Positions 1 through 6,455 are shown, counted from the stretch's first letter. The stretch: DNA of 35,313 bases from an uncultured Bacteroidales bacterium (GCA_902800215.1 CADCDS010000018.1:1-35313), one strand, 5' to 3'. A program made the numbers and translations. The notes: generated from the letters alone by a model not told the origin.

Positions 1-198
1 ACGGATTGCTGCGGACACCTTCGCAAAACGCGCTTTCGCTGCAGTCTGCGCCGCACTCGGTTCCTTCGTGGACGGGTTACACAACTTGCCGGTATACACC
101 TTACCGGTCTTTCTGTTCGTGCGGAAGTACACATCGCTGTGCTCGCACACTTTCTTTTTCATGCTCTCAATGAGCGCCATAGGCTTAATTTCTGCCAT
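1..198 (-). CDS. Small basic hypothetical protein, C-terminus cut by window edge
   Basis: The first 66 codons of a minus-strand gene lie in the window; the stop is beyond position 1. Translation starts MAEIKPMALIESMKKK and continues through a YFRTNRKTGK segment, a Cys-Asn-Pro stretch and an Ala/Lys-rich tail. I do not recognise the family. It resembles the neighbour at 310-537 in layout: an aromatic YFR motif, then a Lys/Gly turn, then a Cys, then an alanine-rich basic helix with ARxRF. The two may be paralogues. The start at 198 is chosen because it is the first ATG after a leader carrying an element duplicated at 2438. Nearby small genes and an HNH endonuclease suggest a phage-like or mobile setting (inference). 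Confidence 0.6.
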   Translation of the reverse strand, partial: MAEIKPMALIESMKKKVCEHSDVYFRTNRKTGKVYTGKLCNPSTKEPSAAQTAAKARFAKVSAAIR

Positions 199-220
199 AA
201 TAGTTAAGGTTTGGTTTAAT

Positions 221-242
221 GGTTAATAATGTATGTTAATTC
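221..242 (-). promoter_or_regulatory. 22-bp element duplicated at 2438-2459
   Basis: This 22-bp sequence (core GGTTAATAATGT on the plus strand) matches 2438-2459 at 20 of 22 positions. Both copies lie upstream of minus-strand genes (starts 198 and 2364). The copy at 2438 forms a perfect TTAATAA/TTATTAA inverted repeat; this one is a degraded version. A shared operator or leader element is plausible, but I see no bound regulator. Confidence 0.45.
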
Positions 243-243
243 C

Positions 244-330
244 CCGGCTTTTGATGCCGGTATGCTTCGTTCGTTTTGCCGGATAATATCCGGCTGTCTC
301 TTCTTTGTATTACGCCGATTGGCAATCGGC
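244..330. repeat. Three regularly spaced short palindromes
   Basis: There are three hairpins with centres at about 252, 286 and 322: CCGGC/GCCGG (244-260), the palindrome GCCGGATAATATCCGGC (278-294) and GCCGATTG-g-CAATCGGC (314-330). The linkers are pyrimidine-rich. The third hairpin and the linker before it reappear almost unchanged at 11563-11595, and the second recurs at 967-983 and, with one change, at 11691-11705. The last one overlaps the 3' end of the gene at 310-537. Confidence 0.75.
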
Positions 331-537
331 ATTGTTTTTGGGATCATTTTGGGTCTTTTTTGACCTACCATACTTCTCCACGAATCGCTCCCGTGCCGCT
401 TTCCGTGCCGGTGTGTCCTCCCATTTCCGCGGACATTTCTGTACAATCTGCTGCCCCTTGTATATCCGGAAGTAGTATCCATCCTTCCTCAGCGCCCCTC
501 TCAGGGTCTCTATAGGTATGATCAATTCTGCTTTCAT
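310..537 (-). CDS. Small basic hypothetical protein (75 aa)
   Basis: The protein has 75 residues and begins MKAELIIPIETLRGALRKDG. It continues with YYFRIYKGQQIVQKCP, then a basic helix with ARERFVEKYG. The YFR plus Cys plus basic-helix plan parallels the truncated protein at 1-198. I know of no assigned function. The last five residues are encoded by the palindrome at 314-330, so the gene may once have ended earlier and now reads into the repeat. It is preceded on the minus strand by the 608-634 hairpin and a possible promoter at 635-642. It is probably a real small gene of the accessory cluster. Confidence 0.5.
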   Translation of the reverse strand: MKAELIIPIETLRGALRKDGYYFRIYKGQQIVQKCPRKWEDTPARKAARERFVEKYGRSKKTQNDPKNNADCQSA

Positions 538-602
538 AGTTATTACCTTTCAATATCGTTCGCATCACGTTCGCATCGCGTACGTCACTGTTCCCTCGCA
601 AT

Positions 603-642
603 AAAAACACCGGACCTTTATTCAAAATCCGGTGCAAAGATA
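603..642 (-). promoter_or_regulatory. Hairpin with U-tract abutting a TAnnTTTG box
   Basis: On the minus strand TATCTTTG (642-635) is followed at once by CACCGGA...TCCGGTG (634-608) and then five T residues (607-603). As a terminator it fits the gene ending at 653. As a promoter it would serve the genes at 537 and 198, but its transcript would then begin inside the hairpin. No clear -33 TTG is visible, so the terminator role is the safer one. Confidence 0.5.
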
Positions 643-652
643 CATACAAAAC

Positions 653-949
653 CTACTTTAGTGTTCCATCAGGAGTGAAAAATTTTTCACAAAAATCAAA
701 TTTTCTTCGTTTTTGTGCCTCTCGGTAGAAGCAAACAAAGATGTAATGAAACCGTTTGGGCTTTAGCTGATGCTTCTCTTCTACCTGTTTTCTCGCTTCC
801 CGCGCAGACAAACCCTTGTCCCTCGCCACAAAGTAATCATCTACCACAGCCTGATTCCTTACTTCAATCTCATGCCGTTTCTTCGACATCCGAAACTCAT
901 TCGGATCGCGTACCAGATAAGGTACGTCATATAAAGGATATGTATTCAT
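653..949 (-). CDS. Hypothetical basic protein (98 aa)
   Basis: The most likely start is the ATG at 949 (MNTYPLYDVPYLVRD), giving 98 residues. An upstream ATG at 1000 would force translation through the palindrome at 967-983, which looks like untranslated leader. The protein is rich in Lys, Arg and aromatic residues, with a helical middle (LSAREARKQVEEKHQL) followed by a YIFVCFYREAQKRR segment. This suggests a nucleic-acid-binding or structural role, but I do not recognise the family. It sits in a minus-strand run of small genes behind the HNH endonuclease. Confidence 0.55.
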   Translation of the reverse strand: MNTYPLYDVPYLVRDPNEFRMSKKRHEIEVRNQAVVDDYFVARDKGLSAREARKQVEEKHQLKPKRFHYIFVCFYREAQKRRKFDFCEKFFTPDGTLK

Positions 950-966
950 AAAGCATTGTCTATTGT

Positions 967-983
967 GCCGGATAGTATCCGGC
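967..983. repeat. Perfect 17-bp palindrome
   Basis: GCCGGATAGTATCCGGC belongs to the same palindrome family as 278-294 (one base differs at the centre) and the degraded copy at 11691-11705. It lies in the leader of the 653-949 gene. Confidence 0.7.
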
Positions 984-1006
984 TGGTTTATAATTAGCAT
1001 CTATAC

Positions 1007-1026
1007 GCCGCATATTTATGTGCGGC
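1007..1026 (-). terminator. Hairpin after the 1028-1372 gene
   Basis: GCCGCA, an 8-nt loop, then TGCGGC lies immediately after the stop at 1028-1030 on the minus strand. There is no strong T-tract, so it is either a weak terminator or another member of the local palindrome set. Confidence 0.45.
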
Positions 1027-1027
1027 T

Positions 1028-1372
1028 TCAGTTAAACGCTTTGCGGTCTTCCATCTCAAAAGCCTCCGTGTCGAGTTTGCTATAAACTCCGTAGTGTTCG
1101 CCGTACTTGGCTATAAACAGTTTCGTGTCGTTCGGCAAACCCACGTTCGACCCGTTGTAGTTGAACGGTCGCGGATTGCAATGGGAGATGGCGAAATACG
1201 GATTTTCTTCAATCTCAATCCGCTGTTCCCTTTGCCAGACGAGCGTCGCGTATATCTGCCGTTGCTTCTTCAAGGGCAATCCTTTCCAAAGCCTCTCACA
1301 CGCCTCCCGCCTGTTCAGGAATTGTTCCGCTGGAGCCAAAAACTCCCAGATTATTTCAAAAGACGTTTTCAT
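1028..1372 (-). CDS. Hypothetical protein (114 aa)
   Basis: The 114-residue protein begins MKTSFEIIWEFLAPAEQF and has a central basic helix (LKKQRQIYATLVWQREQR), then a segment with many Asn and aromatic residues (NPYFAISHCNPRPFNYNG). The family is not recognised. The length, the high charge and the position in a chain of small co-directional genes resemble early or accessory genes of Bacteroidales phages and mobile elements, but that is context only. The ATG at 1372 is the only reasonable start. The gap to the next gene upstream (1479) contains a hairpin at 1401-1422 and pyrimidine-rich sequence. Confidence 0.55.
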   Translation of the reverse strand: MKTSFEIIWEFLAPAEQFLNRREACERLWKGLPLKKQRQIYATLVWQREQRIEIEENPYFAISHCNPRPFNYNGSNVGLPNDTKLFIAKYGEHYGVYSKLDTEAFEMEDRKAFN

Positions 1373-1400
1373 AAAATTTTCTTTTAATCCACCTCCCTCA

Positions 1401-1422
1401 CCTATACCACGATGGGTATAGG
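1401..1422. repeat. 8-bp-stem hairpin CCTATACC/GGTATAGG
   Basis: The stem is perfect, the loop is 6 nt, and the flanks are pyrimidine-rich. It lies between two co-directional genes. It has the same build as the other palindromes of this region but a different stem sequence. Confidence 0.5.
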
Positions 1423-1478
1423 GGGAAGGGTTTTCTTTTAATTTTCTTTTACGTCGCTTTTCTTTTATCCCTTTCTTT

Positions 1479-1865
1479 TTACTCGATGACTTTCACCGTC
1501 AACTTGATCTCGTCCGGCTCTTTGTCAGGGTACAACTCCACGAACGTCTTCACGTATCCGTTCATGACGGCGGTGCGGGCTTTGACCAGATTTTGCTCTT
1601 TGACTTTCTCTTTGGCATTCTCGCGCCATTTTACCGCCTGTTCCTGTTGGTACTTGTGGTAATCGGCAAAGTCAAAGACTTCGGTGCGCTGGAGTTGGAA
1701 CTTACCAACGCCTTCCACCTCAAACTCGCCTTTCTCCAAACCCTTTTCTGCAAGGATCGCAACGGCTTCGTTGGTCGCCTCGGTAGAAATCTCGTCAATA
1801 CGTGCTTTAATAGCTTTTTCTTGGTTGCGCAACTCACGCAACTCTTTCAAATTCGTTGTGTTCAT
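1479..1865 (-). CDS. Hypothetical coiled-coil protein (128 aa)
   Basis: The preferred start is the ATG at 1865 (MNTTNLKELRELRNQ), giving 128 residues. The stop of the upstream HNH gene lies one base before it (TAA-t-ATG), which indicates translational coupling. Residues 1-45 are strongly helical and charged, typical of a coiled coil. A short beta-like segment (FEVEGVGKFQLQRTEVFDF) and another long Lys/Glu-rich helix follow. I cannot assign a function. Such charged helical proteins next to HNH genes occur in phage and plasmid early regions, so a DNA-transaction accessory role is possible but unproven. Confidence 0.6.
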   Translation of the reverse strand: MNTTNLKELRELRNQEKAIKARIDEISTEATNEAVAILAEKGLEKGEFEVEGVGKFQLQRTEVFDFADYHKYQQEQAVKWRENAKEKVKEQNLVKARTAVMNGYVKTFVELYPDKEPDEIKLTVKVIE

Positions 1866-1866
1866 A

Positions 1867-2364
1867 TTATTCTCCGGCGTAAACGTCACCGGCTACGTTG
1901 TACATGTTAAACAATTGGAGTAAGTCCTGCCGTGCCACCATGCGCCTTGCCCGCAGTATGACTGCGCACCGGTAGTTCTCCGCCACGGTCACGATACGGA
2001 TGTTGTCGCGCGTCCAGTTGTTGATGTCGCCGTTCAGATGATCCACCTCCCAACCTGCGGGAATGGAGCCGATCCACGCCAGTGCCATAAGGATATGCAC
2101 GCGGTAGTGTACGCCTTTGTACGTTACACCCGGGTACGTCTTGCCTCGGATAACACCGTTAAAAGTGCGTGTGTTGTAACTTTTTCGGGCACATGTATCT
2201 ACGATACGCCTGTGCCAACGTCCGTTGGCGTAACGAATGAACACATCGCCCTTTTCGGACAGCCAGAACGGAGTGCCTTGTGCATGTGCGAGACTCAGCC
2301 CTTCATGCGTGCAAACCTCCGGCACAAACCCCTCACGGGGGTAGCAATACTGATTTGTTGCCAT
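1867..2364 (-). CDS. HNH homing-type endonuclease
   Basis: From the ATG at 2364 (MATNQYCYPREGF) the protein has 165 residues. The core between about residues 80 and 135 is an HNH fold of the homing-endonuclease type: VHYRVHILMALAWIG, then GWEVDHLNGD, then NIRIVTVAENYRCA. The DH pair supplies the metal-binding and general-base His, and NIR...ENYR is the usual continuation. Such enzymes nick or cut DNA and are typically free-standing mobile genes in phages and integrated elements. An alternative ATG at 2418 would add 18 residues without conserved features. It heads a minus-strand series coupled to the gene at 1865; a promoter candidate lies at 2563-2570. Confidence 0.8.
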   Translation of the reverse strand: MATNQYCYPREGFVPEVCTHEGLSLAHAQGTPFWLSEKGDVFIRYANGRWHRRIVDTCARKSYNTRTFNGVIRGKTYPGVTYKGVHYRVHILMALAWIGSIPAGWEVDHLNGDINNWTRDNIRIVTVAENYRCAVILRARRMVARQDLLQLFNMYNVAGDVYAGE

Positions 2365-2437
2365 TTTGCAAAAGTTTTGTGCTTGGCTTTGGTTGGAACG
2401 GCCGTTCACTGTGCGCACAAGTCGCCAAAACTTTCGC

Positions 2438-2459
2438 GGTTAATAATGTTTATTAATTC
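2438..2459 (-). promoter_or_regulatory. Second copy of the 22-bp duplicated element
   Basis: It is 20/22 identical to 221-242 and contains the perfect inverted repeat TTAATAA-tgt-TTATTAA. It lies about 75 bp upstream of the HNH gene start, a position suitable for an operator or leader element. Confidence 0.45.
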
Positions 2460-2562
2460 ATCGGGACACAAACCAATGTAATGTTTGTGGACCGAAGAGG
2501 AGAATTCGAGACAACTATACAAGTCACGTGGTGACGAAGTCGTTGATCTCCGAATTCGACGA

Positions 2563-2570
2563 CAAAAGTA
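2563..2570 (-). promoter_or_regulatory. Candidate promoter for the HNH gene series
   Basis: TACTTTTG on the minus strand fits the Bacteroidota TAnnTTTG core, giving a leader of about 190 nt. The inverted repeat GTCAC-gtg-GTGAC at 2523-2535 lies just downstream of the predicted start and could be an operator. Confidence 0.45.
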
Positions 2571-2804
2571 CTGCTTTTTTAGGACATGTGCAAGTTCTGA
2601 AAATAATTGTAAAATGCTGTATTTCAGCACTTTCTAAAACGAAAATAGTCCGTGCTGAAACGGACGTAAAACGCAAAATGCAAAATCTAAAACAAACCCG
2701 CTTTTCGTTTTAATAGAATGTCTATTTTAAAACGAGCAATGCAGATTTTAAAACGGAGAATTGAAACGACTTGACTAAATCGTTTTAGAATTGGTATATT
2801 TGGG
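2571..2804. other. AT-rich non-coding stretch with AAAAC repeats
   Basis: No gene is visible. There are several small inverted repeats: TGCTG/CAGCA near 2612, TTTCAGCAC matched by GTGCTGAAA about 30 bp on, and AATAGA/TCTATT near 2713. At least four copies of CTAAAAC or TTAAAAC also occur. A plus-strand TATATTTG at about 2793 has no gene behind it. This could be a regulatory or origin-like region, but nothing decides it. Confidence 0.35.
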
Positions 2805-2843
2805 CACAAAAAAAGCGTCAAAATTAACTAATTTCAACGCTTT
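2805..2843 (-). terminator. Terminator spanning the stop codon of the 382-aa gene
   Basis: On the minus strand AAAGCGT...ACGCTTT (arms 2843-2837 and 2818-2812) is followed by a run of seven T residues. The arms straddle the TAA stop of the gene at 2824. Confidence 0.7.
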
Positions 2844-3972
2844 CCCATTGTGAAATGAGGGGCTCATACTCCGGAATGCCCGTCCATGAGCTTCTTTTCT
2901 TCACATTGACCGCCGGATTGGAAGGCGGCTTATACTGCCCGTTTGCCTTCGTGTAAGTCTCTGCAAAGTACTTCACGAAAGCCAAGTTTTTCTTAATTGG
3001 AATATCGCACCATCCCATTAGGCACGCCACATAATCCGCAGGCACGTTCTTGCGTCGCGGGTTAGGCTCCAAGTACTCATCGAAATGCGAGATGATATAA
3101 CGGACTTTCATAATCTTGTCGCGGTCTTCTGCAAATAGTTGCAGTTCCTCGATACTAAAGATGCCGCGTTGTGCCTCTTCAACCAGCTCTTTGGTTGCCA
3201 ACGAACACACATCATCGAAATCCTGATCATGAAATGCTTTCTGTGCAAACTCTTCCTCGGTGGCACAACATTGCCGCAGGTCAATCGCAGGGTTGTGATC
3301 TGGACTGAACTCGCTCGTATTGAGACGGATACTGTTGATATGTTTCCGGATACGCAGATAATTCTCGTCCTTGAAATCGTGATACAACTCCTTGCATTGG
3401 TTCGGGTCTCTGCGGATATATTGCTCTTGCCGGATCACCTCAAGACATACCAACAACGATTCACGCAGCACATCAAAGAACCGCGCCATATCCATACAGA
3501 GCCGTTGTACTTCCGGAGTATAGACATCCAGTCCGAACATAGGGCGCGTATAAGGCGCGATACCCAATGACGAACGCTCGTAAATGGACGGTGGGGTGTA
3601 AGTGGCTTGCATAGAAGCGGGAACAGCGGCATTGCTATTCGGTGTGAACCTCTTGTAGATGTGCTTCATCTGCGTCACGCCGGTATGTATCTTGCGTAGC
3701 AACTGGTGTGCCGAATTGAAATAATGGTTGTTCCGCGTTACAAACTGACTATTGAAGGTCAGCGAGAAATCCAACAACTGCGCGTGCTGCTCTTGCAAGT
3801 TCGCTATGGCTCCAAGCAGTTTCGTATCAAGGGCGGCTAAGTCCATTGCCGTGCGCCTGTTGTTCAGATGCAACGAAGCCAGAAAGCGCTCCTGTGAGAA
3901 GCCCTCTATCGCTTGTACGACGGTCTCTAAACCCTCGAACGAATCAAAACGTGTTTGGTATCGTTGTGCCAT
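2824..3972 (-). CDS. Conserved-looking protein of unknown function (382 aa)
   Basis: The 382-residue protein begins MAQRYQTRFDSFEGLETVV. It is largely helical, with no signal peptide and no membrane segment. Residues about 35-110 form a long helical region containing QEQHAQLLDF; the C-terminal third includes an ADYVACLMGWCDIP segment, with basic stretches elsewhere. I recognise no catalytic motif. It stands alone between a terminator (2805-2843) and its own leader, which carries the strong hairpin RNA at 4016-4125 and the promoter box at 4221-4228. The leader is unusually long and structured for a gene of this kind, which suggests either RNA-level control of this gene or an independent RNA upstream of it. 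Confidence 0.7.
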   Translation of the reverse strand: MAQRYQTRFDSFEGLETVVQAIEGFSQERFLASLHLNNRRTAMDLAALDTKLLGAIANLQEQHAQLLDFSLTFNSQFVTRNNHYFNSAHQLLRKIHTGVTQMKHIYKRFTPNSNAAVPASMQATYTPPSIYERSSLGIAPYTRPMFGLDVYTPEVQRLCMDMARFFDVLRESLLVCLEVIRQEQYIRRDPNQCKELYHDFKDENYLRIRKHINSIRLNTSEFSPDHNPAIDLRQCCATEEEFAQKAFHDQDFDDVCSLATKELVEEAQRGIFSIEELQLFAEDRDKIMKVRYIISHFDEYLEPNPRRKNVPADYVACLMGWCDIPIKKNLAFVKYFAETYTKANGQYKPPSNPAVNVKKRSSWTGIPEYEPLISQWESVEIS

Positions 3973-4214
3973 TGGTATTTAGTTAGTGCGTCCAAAAGAC
4001 ACAGGTAAACGGGACCACAAACGAAAGCGGCTAACTTCCCAACGGAGCCCCGCCTACCCATGCCGAAACACGGTAATCGGGGACATATCTCTTTCCGTTG
4101 ATTAAAGTTAGCCGCTTTGTTTGTGAAGGAATATGCCTCATGCGCCTAAGCGCAAATACAGTATGTTCCCCAGTTTAATGTCATGGAGTTTAGGACAGTC
4201 GCTTTCCGAGAAAG
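3973..4214 (-). ncRNA. Structured leader or independent RNA with 21-bp rod
   Basis: On either strand CACAAAC plus AAAGCGGCTAACTT (4016-4037, one bulged base) pairs with AAGTTAGCCGCTTT plus GTTTGTG (4105-4125). Inside this are CAACGGA/TCCGTTG (4040-4046 with 4094-4100), CCCCG/CGGGG and a CCG-aaaca-CGG tip. The only suitable promoter box is on the minus strand (4221-4228), so transcription towards the 382-aa gene is likely. Extra hairpins lie at 4200-4216 (at the predicted start) and 4142-4153. It matches no RNA family I can name. It may be a cis-regulatory leader or a separate small RNA. Confidence 0.55.
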
Positions 4215-4220
4215 CGGCTG

Positions 4221-4228
4221 CAAAGTTA
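4221..4228 (-). promoter_or_regulatory. TAnnTTTG promoter core
   Basis: TAACTTTG on the minus strand is followed by GC at the usual position. It predicts a transcript beginning near 4214, at the CGCTTTC-cga-GAAAGCG hairpin. Confidence 0.6.
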
Positions 4229-4440
4229 CAACAAATATTTGGAATATACAAGGATTTTGCGCAAAAAGTCAAAATTATTTGAATATTTTGTGGAAAATCT
4301 TGTTATTTGCACAACTGTGCGACTGTAATTTCGAGGGAATGTGTAGCAGGCGGAGTCCGAAGTTATAGCAAATATTTGGCTTTGTTGCTACATTTTCAAA
4401 TAAATCTATGCATTTATTTGCCTATGTCATATTTTTTTTG

Positions 4441-4448
4441 TATCTTTG
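4441..4448 (+). promoter_or_regulatory. Promoter of the AlbA_2 gene
   Basis: TATCTTTG followed by CACCC is a textbook Bacteroidota -7 box. It places the transcript start near 4455 and leaves a leader of only about 20 nt before the ATG at 4475. This rules out the longer reading from 4307. Confidence 0.75.
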
Positions 4449-4474
4449 CACCCGATTTTGAAATTATTACAGAT

Positions 4475-5926
4475 ATGACGATAGCAGATATTCAAAACCT
4501 CATTAAGAACGGTGAGTCACGCACGTTGGAGCTGAAGAAGACCACAGGAGAGTTGCAAGATGGTATGCACTCCGCTTGTGCTATGCTTAATTCTGACGGC
4601 GGCTATCTCATTTTTGGCGTTACTCCGTCTCTAAAGATTATAGGACAGCAGATAACGGACAATACCAAACAAGAGATTGCAAATGCCCTCACAGGTTTTG
4701 AACCTGCTATTGACCTTGTTCCCGAGTACATTGATGTGCCGGAGCACGAAGGCAATCAACTCATTGTATTTCGTCTTGCTCCATGGAAGTGGGGAGAAGA
4801 ACCGCATTTGTATCATGGCTGTGCGTACTACAAACCGGAAAGCATAACGAAGATTATGCCGAAAGAGATGTACGATGAGCGTCTAAAAGCAGCCAATCCA
4901 CAGAAGTTTGAATGGGACATCAAGCCCGCCTACGAGGTGGATATTCGCGATTTAGATGAAGACCGGATCCGTGGTGCAGTGCGTGCTGGTGTGCGTGGCA
5001 ACCGTTTGCATGCTTCCGCTGACACCGATTCCGTGGAAATGCTTTTGCAGAAACTCAATCTGCTCACAAAAGACGGCAAACCGACCAACGCTGCGGCAAT
5101 GCTTTTTGCCAAGAATACTCGTTATCCGCAGTTCCTCTTGCGCATGTGCCGTTTCCGTGGTACGACCAAAAATGTATTCGTAGATCCCAAAGAGGTATAT
5201 GGTAATTTCTTCGATATTCTGGATGCCGGTATTGATTTCTGCTTCAAGCATTTATTCCTCACAGGCGAGATTGTCGGATTAAACCGTGTCGAGAAATTGG
5301 AAATCCCGTATGAGGCCTTGCGTGAAGCACTTATCAATGCCCTGTGTCACCGCGATTACGAAAAGATTTATGCCAGTGCAAGTCTCGCCATATACGATGA
5401 CCGTGTAGAGATTATCAATCCGGGCAGATTGCCGGTAGAGCTTACGCCGGAAACCATCTTCCTGCCTCATAGTTCCTATCCGCATAATCCGCTTATCGCG
5501 CAAGTCCTTTACCTCACCACTTTCCTTGACAAGTGGGGTTCTGGAGTCGGACGTATCATGGAACTCTGCAAAGAAGCCAACGCTCCCGAGCCATTCTATT
5601 CAGTAGGCACTAATGAGGTCATTTTGACTTTCCCAAGACCGGAAAATAGTACTACCCAGAAAACTGAGGTAAAAACCATCCAGAAAACCGAGGTAAAAAC
5701 TACCCAGAAAACTACCCAGAAAACTACCCAGAAAACTACCCGGAAAACTGCCCAGAAGATATTGGAATTGATTCAGCAAGATAATAAGATTACTAAGGTT
5801 AGACTTGCTGAACTATGCGGGATCTCTTATGATGGTATAAAGTGGCAGATAGACAATATGCAGACGAAAGGCATCATCCGTCGCGTAGGTGGAGATAATG
5901 GTGGTCATTGGGAGATAATGGAGTAG
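4475..5926 (+). CDS. AlbA_2 / Schlafen-type ATP-binding protein with winged helix
   Basis: The start at 4475 (MTIADIQNLIKNGESRTLELKK) is set by the promoter at 4441 and gives 483 residues. Residues about 5-130 match the AlbA_2 (Schlafen AlbA) domain: ExRTLELKKTTGE, then GGYLIFGV. A RecG-like C-terminal ATPase module (HATPase_c_4 type) follows, with ALREALINALCHRDYE and YDDRVEIINPGRLP. A Thr/Gln/Lys repeat linker (about 393-428) and a C-terminal winged helix-turn-helix (VRLAELCGISYDGIKWQID) complete it. Proteins of this class are usually annotated as putative transcriptional regulators or RNA/DNA-binding ATPases and are common next to defence genes. Its position just ahead of the RNA and dnd operon invites a regulatory link (inference). 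Confidence 0.8.
   Translation: MTIADIQNLIKNGESRTLELKKTTGELQDGMHSACAMLNSDGGYLIFGVTPSLKIIGQQITDNTKQEIANALTGFEPAIDLVPEYIDVPEHEGNQLIVFRLAPWKWGEEPHLYHGCAYYKPESITKIMPKEMYDERLKAANPQKFEWDIKPAYEVDIRDLDEDRIRGAVRAGVRGNRLHASADTDSVEMLLQKLNLLTKDGKPTNAAAMLFAKNTRYPQFLLRMCRFRGTTKNVFVDPKEVYGNFFDILDAGIDFCFKHLFLTGEIVGLNRVEKLEIPYEALREALINALCHRDYEKIYASASLAIYDDRVEIINPGRLPVELTPETIFLPHSSYPHNPLIAQVLYLTTFLDKWGSGVGRIMELCKEANAPEPFYSVGTNEVILTFPRPENSTTQKTEVKTIQKTEVKTTQKTTQKTTQKTTRKTAQKILELIQQDNKITKVRLAELCGISYDGIKWQIDNMQTKGIIRRVGGDNGGHWEIME
5651..5758 (+). repeat. In-frame 24-bp x2 and 12-bp x5 coding repeats
   Basis: Two 24-bp units (5651-5698) are followed by five 12-bp units of type ACTACCCAGAAA (5699-5758). They encode TQK/TTQK repeats between the ATPase and winged-helix domains. 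Unit lengths are multiples of three, so copy-number change would alter linker length without breaking the frame. Confidence 0.85.
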
Positions 5927-6014
5927 TCAGTAAGTTGGCAGCAAGTTGGCAGCAAGTCAAAACGCCACCCAGAATGTTTGGTAAAAAGTTGGGGAGAATG
6001 TTGGGTAAAACATC

Positions 6015-6033
6015 TCATCACAAATTGTGATGA
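6015..6033. repeat. 19-bp palindrome TCATCACAA-a-TTGTGATGA
   Basis: It is a perfect 9-bp stem around one base. Its 13-bp core TCACAAATTGTGA recurs at 11891-11903, so the two copies bracket the dnd operon. Confidence 0.7.
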
Positions 6034-6044
6034 CATAACTCTCC

Positions 6045-6073
6045 AACTCGCAGCACATAACTGCGAGTTTTTT
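6045..6073 (+). terminator. Intrinsic terminator of the AlbA_2 gene
   Basis: AACTCGCAG, a 7-nt loop, then CTGCGAGTT with a run of T residues. It separates the AlbA_2 gene from the RNA/dnd unit. A further hairpin, TTGCTG/CAGCAA, lies at 6091-6110. Confidence 0.8.
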
Positions 6074-6156
6074 ATTTTCATCGTGCACTTTTGCTGTATT
6101 TTTGCAGCAATCTGAACTTTCTGCCCTAAAAACTTGCATATTTCAAAAAAAAGTAG

Positions 6157-6164
6157 TACCTTTG
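6157..6164 (+). promoter_or_regulatory. Promoter of the 290-nt RNA, with overlapping inverted repeat
   Basis: TACCTTTG (-7) lies 20 bp after a TTG (6134-6136) at the -33 position. TTGCACC (6162-6168) and GGTGCAA (6176-6182) form an inverted repeat across the box and the predicted start, so it may serve as an operator. Confidence 0.7.
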
Positions 6165-6167
6165 CAC

Positions 6168-6455
6168 CCGCAAAAGGTGCAAGGACCATTGCCGCTGATA
6201 CCAGCAGCGTAAAAATTGGCTACATAAAAGGCGTTTATTGCCCTATTGCGACTAGCCTGAAACTTCGCAACTTTCGTGCTAAATAGTTCGTAGATGGAGA
6301 CAATGAATGTCCCGATGATATGTAATATCTGTCCATGCGTTATGCGTATGGCAACTTTGCATATCGGCGTGGACTTCGTTTGTTAATCTCGACTATTTAC
6401 GGCTATTGCGAAGTGCCGAGGCTAGCGTGAAGAGCAAAGGAGCTTCACGCTTTTT
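6168..6455 (+). ncRNA. Candidate structured RNA upstream of dndC
   Basis: This interval has its own promoter (6157) and ends in a strong intrinsic terminator (6425-6455), with no convincing reading frame between. Long-range complementarity is extensive: CTAGCC (6252-6257) with GGCTAG (6420-6425), TTCGCAA (6264-6270) with TTGCGAA (6406-6412), AAATAGT (6281-6287) with ACTATTT (6392-6398), and GTCCA (6331-6335) with TGGAC (6370-6374). Together they make one long branched rod. Local hairpins include GATAT-gta-ATATC (6317-6329), and GGCTA (6218-6222) could compete for TAGCC. I cannot assign it to a named RNA family. It could be a stand-alone RNA or an attenuating leader of dndCDE. Confidence 0.65.
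6425..6455 (+). terminator. Intrinsic terminator between the RNA and dndC
   Basis: GCGTGAAG (6425-6432), a 10-nt loop and CTTCACGC (6443-6450) are followed by five T residues. It ends 24 bp before the dndC start. dndC would therefore need readthrough, or GGCTAG pairing upstream that frees or blocks this stem. Confidence 0.85.

Noticed and set aside
2406-2630. 74-aa minus-strand reading frame before the HNH gene
   Set aside because: It overlaps the candidate promoter and the duplicated 22-bp element and has no domain features.
4183-4368. 61-aa plus-strand reading frame upstream of the AlbA_2 gene
   Set aside because: It overlaps the divergent promoter region and has no sequence features; chance frame.
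6168-6455. Retron msr-msd
   Set aside because: No reverse transcriptase gene is nearby. The structure precedes dndC and ends in a terminator.
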